Below, one piece after another: positions 1 through 5,007 of a DNA stretch of 10,158 bases. Positions within the stretch are counted from its first letter, which is position 1; each line of letters begins with the position of its first letter. Source of the stretch: Planctomycetota bacterium (GTDB taxonomy: Bacteria > Planctomycetota > Phycisphaerae > Phycisphaerales > SM1A02). The translations under genes and the position numbers were made by a program. The stretch lies in assembly GCA_027295435.1 (NCBI GenBank), contig JAPUKX010000195.1:1-10158 (forward strand). Reading direction: 5' to 3'. A model generated the notes under the pieces. It was not told the origin of the DNA. It did not search any database and was given only the letters and a program-made list of their open reading frames with translations.

Positions 1-369
1 GCGATGGGCGATGTCGTTCTGCGACTGGTCTTGGAAGATCGCGGGCTGCTCAAGGCGGCGCAAGAGTACGCCCCCCGGCCGGATGCGTTCGTCATCTCGG
101 CGGGCAAAGACGAAGCCGAAAGGCAGTTTCGACCGCTCGTCACGAGGCTTCGCCGGGAAGGTTTGCACGCTCGCCACAGCTACCGATCCACGCGCAACGT
201 CGGCAAGCTGCTTGGTGAGGCGGCCAAGGCCAGAGCGCGCTTTGCGGTCATTCTCGGTGATGAGCTGAAAGACGGCAACGTCGTCGTCAAGGATCTCGAC
301 GCCGGCAAACAGGAGAACGTGAAGCTGGACGATCTGGCGACGATGCTGCGCGAGCGACAGAAACAGTAG
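1..369 (+). CDS. hisS: Histidyl-tRNA synthetase, C-terminal part (5' end outside window)
   Basis: This is the C-terminal end of a class II histidine-tRNA ligase, which charges tRNA-His in the cytoplasm. The frame is open through base 1, so the gene begins upstream; the ATG at base 4 is internal, within the family's G-D-V-V-L segment. What remains is the last catalytic-domain helix followed by the alpha/beta anticodon-binding domain: a DAFVISAG strand, a helix ending LRREGLHAR, a helix with KLLGEAAKARA, then the strand FAVILGDEL and the pair NVVVKDLDAGKQENV, closing with a DDL helix. This strand-helix order and the VILG...VVVKDL signature are characteristic of HisS. The catalytic motifs are not in the window. 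HisZ, a HisS paralogue, is less likely because it usually lacks this anticodon-binding domain. The gene ends with TAG and is followed by a 109-base gap containing a hairpin. Confidence 0.9.
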   Translation, partial: AMGDVVLRLVLEDRGLLKAAQEYAPRPDAFVISAGKDEAERQFRPLVTRLRREGLHARHSYRSTRNVGKLLGEAAKARARFAVILGDELKDGNVVVKDLDAGKQENVKLDDLATMLRERQKQ

Positions 370-411
370 CCGCGGGCGAAAGGTCGCGGATTTCGGATAC
401 GGCACAACGAC

Positions 412-455
412 CCGGACCTTCCTCGTCCCGACCGGTCGGGACTCGTCAGGTCCGG
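412..455 (+). terminator. Nested hairpin downstream of hisS (possible terminator or leader structure)
   Basis: Two inverted repeats are nested here. The outer arms CCGGACCT (412-419) and AGGTCCGG (448-455) are perfect reverse complements. Inside them is an 18-base perfect palindrome, GTCCCGACCGGTCGGGAC (425-442), which as RNA could form a 7-bp stem with a CCGG loop. Two 5-base internal-loop strands separate the two stems. It lies 42 bases after the hisS stop and 11 bases before the Shine-Dalgarno sequence of the next gene. No T-run follows, so it is not a textbook intrinsic terminator; it could instead be a transcript stabiliser or a protein-binding palindrome. The pairing is seen directly and the role is inferred. 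Confidence 0.45.
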
Positions 456-466
456 CTTCAAGACGC

Positions 467-472
467 AGGAGG
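467..472 (+). promoter_or_regulatory. Ribosome binding site AGGAGG that decides the start at 479
   Basis: A perfect AGGAGG directly abuts an ATG at 473, which leaves no spacer, and lies 6 bases before a second in-frame ATG at 479. The second ATG has usable spacing and is therefore the likely start of the small secreted-protein gene. Confidence 0.6.
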
Positions 473-478
473 ATGGCG

Positions 479-700
479 ATGCCGACAACCATCAGACAGT
501 GCTTTGTGACAGCCATTGCGTTGCTGCTTGTTGCTGCCGAGCGCTCTCAACCACCGCCGGCCGTTGACGGCAAGACCATCGTAATGTTCGACGGCTCATC
601 GTGGGATCCTTGGATCGGGCGTGAGGGCCGGCCGATTCTCTTGCGGGATCACGGCGACCCGGTGCGATATCGCAACATCTGGGTGCGGTCGCTTGATTGA
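479..700 (+). CDS. Collapsed DUF1080 (3-keto-disaccharide hydrolase-like) mini-protein, probably a deletion remnant
   Basis: This is a 73-residue product with a putative N-terminal signal sequence (basic start, then a hydrophobic stretch at about residues 9-20) and no lipobox cysteine. After it come a strand with MFDGSSWDPWIG (36-47), resembling the first conserved F-D/N-G...W motif of DUF1080 domains, and then directly ILLRDHGDPVRYRNIWVRSL (53-72), closely matching the family's C-terminal LQDHGNPVRFRNIWxRxL motif. Full DUF1080 proteins are usually well over 200 residues, so the jelly-roll middle appears to be missing by an in-frame internal deletion. A hydrolase function is therefore unlikely. 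The frame is intact and has a perfect Shine-Dalgarno sequence, and its TGA overlaps the mqnB ATG as TGATG, so it may be translated and couple ribosomes into mqnB. It could equally be called a pseudogene. I chose the start at 479 over 473 because of spacing to AGGAGG. Confidence 0.55.
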   Translation: MPTTIRQCFVTAIALLLVAAERSQPPPAVDGKTIVMFDGSSWDPWIGREGRPILLRDHGDPVRYRNIWVRSLD

Positions 701-1347
701 TGCGGGTGTTGATCGTGACATCAGTTCAGGCGGAGGCCGATGCGGTCGGCTCGATCGATCACTCTAAGGTCATCGTCGGCGGAGTTGGGCGAACCAATGC
801 TGCAGCAGCAACGACCGAGGCGATTATTCGCGACGGCGCATTTGACATGGTGCTCAACACGGGTGTTGCGGGGGCGTTTCCCGGCGGCGGATTGTCGATC
901 GGCGACGTTGTGGTCGCCAGTCGGTGCGTGTATGCGGAGGAAGGCCTGCTCACCCCGTCCGGGTTCACAGACATCTCGGCCTTGGGCCTCGCGCTCGGTG
1001 ATTTTTCCGGCAATGCGGTGCCGGTCGATAAGTGGGCACTAACGCGTCTATCGCTGCTATTTCGTTGCGGCCCAATCGCGACGGTGGCCACTTGTTCAGG
1101 AACTGATGCAGCCGCCCAAGAGGTGGTTCGACGCACCGGTGCGATCGCCGAAGCGATGGAAGGCGCAGCCGTTGTGCATGCCGCGCGCCGCCTCGGCGTG
1201 CCGGGGGTGGAGCTGCGAGCGGTCAGCAACACCACGGGGGATCGCGACCGGCAGGCGTGGAATCTTCCGAAAGGCCTCACCGCACTGGGGGAGGCGGTGC
1301 CCATGGCGGTGAGCACGCTGCGTGCTGGTTGCGCTACTCGCCGGTGA
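700..1347 (+). CDS. mqnB: Futalosine hydrolase (menaquinone biosynthesis)
   Basis: This 215-residue protein belongs to the PNP/UDP-phosphorylase nucleosidase superfamily. Futalosine hydrolase releases hypoxanthine from futalosine in the cytoplasm, giving dehypoxanthine futalosine in the alternative menaquinone route. Visible signatures are the N-terminal strand RVLIVTSVQAEADA with E12 at the position of the catalytic-region Glu of MTA/SAH nucleosidase, a GVGRTNAA turn, the NTGVAGAF motif (53-60), the substrate-binding EAMEGAA segment (151-157, equivalent to EMEAAA in MTA/SAH nucleosidase), and a C-terminal SNTTGDRDRQAWN loop (176-188) that fits MqnB better than MTA/SAH nucleosidase. Length is normal for the family. 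The ATG at 700 overlaps the upstream TGA (TGATG) and no Shine-Dalgarno sequence precedes it, so translation is probably coupled to the small upstream frame; a TTG at 697 is the alternative start. Other mqn genes are not in the window. MTA/SAH nucleosidase is the main alternative. Confidence 0.85.
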   Translation: MRVLIVTSVQAEADAVGSIDHSKVIVGGVGRTNAAAATTEAIIRDGAFDMVLNTGVAGAFPGGGLSIGDVVVASRCVYAEEGLLTPSGFTDISALGLALGDFSGNAVPVDKWALTRLSLLFRCGPIATVATCSGTDAAAQEVVRRTGAIAEAMEGAAVVHAARRLGVPGVELRAVSNTTGDRDRQAWNLPKGLTALGEAVPMAVSTLRAGCATRR

Positions 1348-1570
1348 TTTATGCCGTGCCATGATCGGCGACATCGAAACGATCACAATCTTCTGCTCTC
1401 TCCGGCCGGTTATCGGTCTGCACCCGATTCAAAGGCGATCTGTTTGGGCGCGGCGTGGATTTGCTCGTTGTTCGCTGGGTCGCTGTCTCAACCCGCCCCT
1501 GCATGGGGTCGATGGGACAGGTCGTGGCCGCGCGATCCGCTGCGGCAGACGCAAGCCTCGGAGTCGTGTG
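1348..1570 (+). other. Intergenic region before the pil cluster
   Basis: These 223 bases between the mqnB stop and the pilM start should hold the pil cluster promoter, but I see no convincing sigma-70 pair. A sigma-54-like GG...GC pair around GGCGTGGATTTGC has 9 rather than 10 intervening bases. The pilM frame is open across the whole gap, yet its translation is Arg/Cys/Pro-rich with no recognisable domain, so I treat it as non-coding. Confidence 0.4.
1560..1563 (+). promoter_or_regulatory. Ribosome binding site GGAG that decides the pilM start
   Basis: GGAG lies 7 bases before the ATG at 1571. The same reading frame is open back to 1322, but the upstream translation has no PilM-like sequence and overlaps mqnB, so this site fixes the start. 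Confidence 0.6.
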
Positions 1571-2833
1571 ATGGGGTTCTCAATGTTCTCGGCCCAGCCT
1601 TCGCCGATCGCGATCGACTTCGGGTCGGCATCGGTGAAGTTGCTGCAGATCGGTCCGGGTGAACGGACAACGCTCTTGGCGGCGGCGGGGCTACCGATTC
1701 CCGATTCACTTCGCGCTGAGAAGGACGAGAAATTCAAGTTCTTCGAGAAGCAGCTTCCACAGCTGCTCACCAAGGGTAAGTTCAAGGGAAAGCGAACGAT
1801 CTGCTCCGTCCCCAGCGGGCAGACGTTCATCCAGCACATGCAGATCGCTGGTGCTGACAGCGGCAATCGCGACGATCTCATCAAGGCGCAGCTCCAAGCC
1901 CAACTCGGGTTGCCTGCCGACGGCATGGTGCTCCGAACAGTCGCGGTCGCCGACGTCCACGGTGAAGGCCAGGGTCGATCGGAGCTGATTTGCATCGCCG
2001 TCGGCCGGGACACGGTCATGCGATACGTCCAGCTTCTGAAGAAATGCAAGCTGGAAACGGTCGGGGTGCAAAGTGGCGTGATCGCGATGGTGCGCGCGTT
2101 TGACTACCTGCATTGCCGCCAGGAAGACACCGACCTCACGACGTTATACGTTGACCTCGGCTGGGGATCCACCAAGGTTGCGATCGCCCACGGCAAGCAG
2201 ATCGTTTTCGCCAGATGCATCCACATGGGTGGTCAACAGCTCGATCGACGGATTGCTGAGAAGCTTCAATGCGATGTCGCAAGTGCCAGGAAGCATCGTC
2301 TCTCGGGGCAAGTTCCGTCCGCGGCATCGTTGTCCCGATCGCAGCAGGATGCCGATTCGATCGCACCGACCGAGTCTCTGGCGGTCGCGACGGCGATGAC
2401 CGACCCGGCAACTGAGGCGCAGACCGACCAAGTATCCTCGCCGGTTGGGGTGGCCCAGGAGCGGCGCGTCGCCGCTACGCCTCCTGAGCTCACTTCCCTG
2501 GTGGCGCAGGATGATTCCGAGGCCGGTTTGCATCTCGAAATTTCCTCATCGGCCGATGCGGTCGCCGACGAATTGTCGATGTGCCTGCGCTACCACCAGA
2601 GTCTGTTTCGCAACCGTCCGGTGGATCAGATGATCTTCCTCGGGGGAGAAGCGAGGGATGTGAGGCTTTGTCAGCACGTGGCCAGGGCACTGCGCCTGCC
2701 AGCGCAGTTGGGTGACCCCATGGCCAGACTGGTCTGCGCAAAATCGCAGCGGACGCCCGGGCTTGACCTTCGCGAGCCGCAGCCGGGCTGGGCGGTGGCC
2801 TGCGGTATGTGTACCGCGCCAACAGATCTGTAA
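1571..2833 (+). CDS. pilM: Type IV pilus assembly protein PilM-like (actin-like ATPase)
   Basis: This 420-residue cytoplasmic protein has the FtsA/PilM actin-like fold. In T4P systems PilM binds nucleotide, binds the cytoplasmic tail of PilN and links the inner-membrane alignment complex to the motor ATPase. Visible motifs are phosphate-1 IAIDFGSASVKLLQIG near the N-terminus, phosphate-2 LYVDLGWGSTKVAIAHG in the middle, MGGQQLDRRIAEKL from residue 219, and the adenosine motif MIFLGGEARDVRLCQHVA near the C-terminus. Residues of about 245-318 form a polar Ala/Ser/Thr/Asp/Gln-rich stretch that looks disordered and has no place in the core fold, so the actin-like domain is interrupted there. A second ATG lies at 1583, but 1571 has the better Shine-Dalgarno spacing. 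The gene is first in a five-gene cluster, with the next start 12 bases beyond its stop. Confidence in PilM is high from fold motifs plus neighbours. Confidence 0.88.
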   Translation: MGFSMFSAQPSPIAIDFGSASVKLLQIGPGERTTLLAAAGLPIPDSLRAEKDEKFKFFEKQLPQLLTKGKFKGKRTICSVPSGQTFIQHMQIAGADSGNRDDLIKAQLQAQLGLPADGMVLRTVAVADVHGEGQGRSELICIAVGRDTVMRYVQLLKKCKLETVGVQSGVIAMVRAFDYLHCRQEDTDLTTLYVDLGWGSTKVAIAHGKQIVFARCIHMGGQQLDRRIAEKLQCDVASARKHRLSGQVPSAASLSRSQQDADSIAPTESLAVATAMTDPATEAQTDQVSSPVGVAQERRVAATPPELTSLVAQDDSEAGLHLEISSSADAVADELSMCLRYHQSLFRNRPVDQMIFLGGEARDVRLCQHVARALRLPAQLGDPMARLVCAKSQRTPGLDLREPQPGWAVACGMCTAPTDL

Positions 2834-2845
2834 GGAGCCATCGGC

Positions 2846-3640
2846 ATGAGCAACACGAGCTTCCTGCCGGAAGATTATCTTGACCAGAAGGCGGATCGCC
2901 GCACCAACGTCGTGAGCCTCACGCTCTTCGGCATCGTGATGGTCGCGGTGTTTGCGGCCTTCTTGTTCACCAACCAACAGTGGACGCAGGTGAAGGCCGC
3001 CCAGGCATCGATCAACTCTCAATATCAAGAGGCAGCTGCGCAGATCGAAAGGCTCAATGAACTGGAGCGGCAGAAGAACCAGATGCTCAACAAGGCGGAA
3101 CTGGCCGCGGCGCTGGTCGAGCGCGTGCCGCGCAGCATCCTTCTTGCGGAGTTGATCAATCGCATGCCTCCACGTCTAGGTTTGCTCAAGTTCGATCTAC
3201 GATCGGAAATGGTCAAGAGTCGCCAAGAGCCGGGGCAAGGACGAAGAACCGGCCGGCTGAAGCGACCCAAACGAGCCAAAACCCGAGCCGAGGCCGCCGA
3301 GGAGCAAGAGAAAATCGAGGCACCTCACTACAAGGTTTCGATCTCCATGGTCGGTATAGCTCCCACGGATCTGGAGGTCTCGCGATACATGGGGGAACTC
3401 AACGCGTATCCCCTGATCCAGGACGTGATCCTGGACTACTCGGAGGAAAAGACGTTCGACGAGCAAAGCCTGCGTCAGTTCGGAATCCGGATGACGCTCA
3501 ACCCTGAGATGGACGTCCGTGAGGTGCAGCCACGAATCAAGCCCCGGGGAAGGAATCCGATGAGCGACCAGCTTGAATTCACCTCGCCCGATTCGAAGAA
3601 CACAGCGTCCGTACGGCCTGGCGGACGGGAGGGAGGCTGA
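2846..3640 (+). CDS. pilN: PilN-like type IV pilus alignment protein
   Basis: This 264-residue bitopic inner-membrane protein has a short cytoplasmic N-terminus with SFLPEDYL (5-12), which corresponds to the PilM-binding INLLP-type tail of PilN. One TM helix follows (about 22-42), then a coiled coil rich in Glu/Gln/Lys (about 48-95), and a periplasmic alpha/beta domain (RSILLAELINRMPPRLGLLKFDL, then HYKVSISMVGIAPTDLEVSRYMGEL from 161) typical of the PilN/GspL ferredoxin-like fold. Within that domain, residues of about 124-158 are a strongly basic then acidic insert (many Arg/Lys, then EAAEEQEKIE). PilN would dimerise with PilO and anchor PilM. AAGGAG (2832-2837) overlaps the pilM stop and sits 8 bases before the ATG, which supports the start. 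The protein is longer than classic PilN (about 180-200 residues) because of the insert and a C-terminal tail. The call is by topology and order, since sequence conservation in this family is low. Confidence 0.78.
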   Translation: MSNTSFLPEDYLDQKADRRTNVVSLTLFGIVMVAVFAAFLFTNQQWTQVKAAQASINSQYQEAAAQIERLNELERQKNQMLNKAELAAALVERVPRSILLAELINRMPPRLGLLKFDLRSEMVKSRQEPGQGRRTGRLKRPKRAKTRAEAAEEQEKIEAPHYKVSISMVGIAPTDLEVSRYMGELNAYPLIQDVILDYSEEKTFDEQSLRQFGIRMTLNPEMDVREVQPRIKPRGRNPMSDQLEFTSPDSKNTASVRPGGREGG

Positions 3641-3642
3641 CG

Positions 3643-4236
3643 ATGCGCTTTGGAATCCGCGAACTGATCTTCCTTATCGTGCTTCTTGCGGTGCCGGTGG
3701 CCTCTTACCTCTATGTGTTTAAGCCGCGCAACGCTGAGATTCGTCAGGCGCACGCTGAGATTGAGATCAAGCAGGCCAAACTAAGGAAGCTCCGCGAGGT
3801 GGCCGACAAGATCGACGACCTCGGCCTGGCGATCGAACAGGGCCGTGAGGCCGTTAAAGTCATCGAAGCGAAGCTCCCCTCGCAGCAGGACGTCGAGGTG
3901 ATTCTTCAGGACATCTGGGAGCTGGCCAAGCTCAGGCGCCTCACGGTGAAGTCTATCAAGAGCGAAAGGCCGGTCCCGGCAGCTTTGTACATGGAGCAGC
4001 CGCTAAAGGTAATCATGGAAGGCGAGTTCGACGGGTTCTACGAATTCCTCCTGCAGCTGGAGAAACTACCGAGAATCACCCGCATCCATCGAATGAAGCT
4101 GGAACGGCTTGCCGCACCGGGCCGGCCGGATCAAGGCGGCGGCGCCCCCGGCATGATGAAGGCCGAGTTTTCACTCAGCATCTATTTTGAACCTCGATCG
4201 AAAACGCCTGGCCACCTAGCGGAGCGATCGCGATGA
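3643..4236 (+). CDS. pilO: PilO-like type IV pilus alignment protein
   Basis: This 197-residue protein has a short N-terminus, one TM helix (about 8-25), a long charged coiled coil (about 28-80, EIRQAHAEIEIKQAKLRKL and onward) and a periplasmic ferredoxin-like domain. The domain includes LPSQQDVEVILQDIWELAK, then LKVIMEGEFDGFYEFLLQLE followed by LPRITRIHRMKLE, a pattern typical of PilO (strand, helix with F..FL..LE.LPRI, strand). PilO pairs with PilN to align the inner-membrane complex with the outer-membrane secretin. It starts 2 bases after the pilN stop, and its TGA overlaps the next ATG as ATGA, so translational coupling is likely. A Gly/Pro-rich loop (AAPGRPDQGGGAPG) breaks the last part of the domain. 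GspM is the type II secretion counterpart and cannot be fully excluded. Confidence 0.82.
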   Translation: MRFGIRELIFLIVLLAVPVASYLYVFKPRNAEIRQAHAEIEIKQAKLRKLREVADKIDDLGLAIEQGREAVKVIEAKLPSQQDVEVILQDIWELAKLRRLTVKSIKSERPVPAALYMEQPLKVIMEGEFDGFYEFLLQLEKLPRITRIHRMKLERLAAPGRPDQGGGAPGMMKAEFSLSIYFEPRSKTPGHLAERSR

Positions 4237-4967
4237 GCGACAACGACCTCAACAATTCCGATCAGATGGGATATGCCGGCGATACCGGCGGAGATCCGGG
4301 AGAGTCGGTTCCAGGGGAGCTTGGCGGTTTCAATGCCGACCCGGGCATGGACGTACTCGCCAAGGAAGGATCAGCAAAGAGGCGGCGTACGGGCGCGCTC
4401 GTGCTCATCCTCGTTGTCGGTTTGTCACTTGGCGGTTTGTTCGCCATGCACACCCTGGCCAAGGTGTCTGCTGCGGGCGGCGGCGACACCGATACCGAAG
4501 AGACGATTGAGAAATTCCTCCGAACGGTGTCGGGCGATGCTTCATCTAACCCAGGCACGAGCGGCGGTGATCTCGTCACCAAGCACCGCTCGGTCCTGGA
4601 CGTGATTCATGACGACTACACCAGCCAGCAGGTCGCCCTATCAGATGTGCAGCGCAATCCATTCGTCTTGGTGCAACCTGGGATGACTCCTGGTACGCCG
4701 GGCAATACGACGAGTCTGGAAAGGAGACGGGCTGAGATTGAGAATGCCGCCGGTCAACTGCGCCTCAAATCCATCATCATGGGTAGCAATCCTCTGGCCA
4801 ATGTCAACGGTCGATTCGTTCGATTGGACGAGATGATCGCGGTCCAGAACCAGGGCATCGCGTTTCGAGTGGCGGAGATCACCAGCGACACGATTACGCT
4901 CGTTGCCGAGGACACCGACCTCAAACTAACCGTCGAGACCGTCCTGTATCTGAAGCAAGACCGTTAG
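4233..4967 (+). CDS. TM-anchored PilP/GspC-like periplasmic protein
   Basis: This 244-residue protein has an acidic Gly-rich cytoplasmic N-terminus (1-48), a KRRR stop-transfer signal, one TM helix (about 54-73), a disordered acidic and Thr/Gly-rich linker (about 80-118), a VQRNPF segment (139-144), and a C-terminal small beta domain (about 174-241) starting LRLKSIIMGSNPLANVNGRF. The last part resembles the homology-region domain of PilP and GspC (L-x-G-I-x-x...N...A-x-I-N-G...), which contacts the secretin. Classic PilP is a lipoprotein; this protein has no lipobox and an internal TM helix, which is more like GspC topology. Position after pilO fits PilP. Its ATG overlaps the pilO stop, with GGAG (4221-4224) 8 bases upstream. 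The assignment rests on order and weak motif similarity, so no gene symbol is given. Confidence 0.6.
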   Translation: MSDNDLNNSDQMGYAGDTGGDPGESVPGELGGFNADPGMDVLAKEGSAKRRRTGALVLILVVGLSLGGLFAMHTLAKVSAAGGGDTDTEETIEKFLRTVSGDASSNPGTSGGDLVTKHRSVLDVIHDDYTSQQVALSDVQRNPFVLVQPGMTPGTPGNTTSLERRRAEIENAAGQLRLKSIIMGSNPLANVNGRFVRLDEMIAVQNQGIAFRVAEITSDTITLVAEDTDLKLTVETVLYLKQDR

Positions 4968-5007
4968 CCCTGAGAATTGCGGAGACGGTCGGCGAGGAGA
5001 AGACCGC

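Noticed and set aside
1448..1464. Sigma-54-like promoter before pilM
   Set aside because: The GG and GC elements are separated by 9 bases, one short of the required 10, and the flanking consensus is poor.
1322..1570. N-terminal extension of the pilM frame back to 1322
   Set aside because: It would overlap the mqnB end, its translation has no pilus-like or domain character, and a good Shine-Dalgarno sequence precedes ATG 1571.
4224..4231. GCGATCGC octamers (here and at 1141-1148), resembling the cyanobacterial HIP1 repeat
   Set aside because: CGATCG-type words are common in GC-rich coding sequence with frequent GCG-ATC-GCC codons; I cannot count expected frequency, and nothing else suggests a cyanobacterium.
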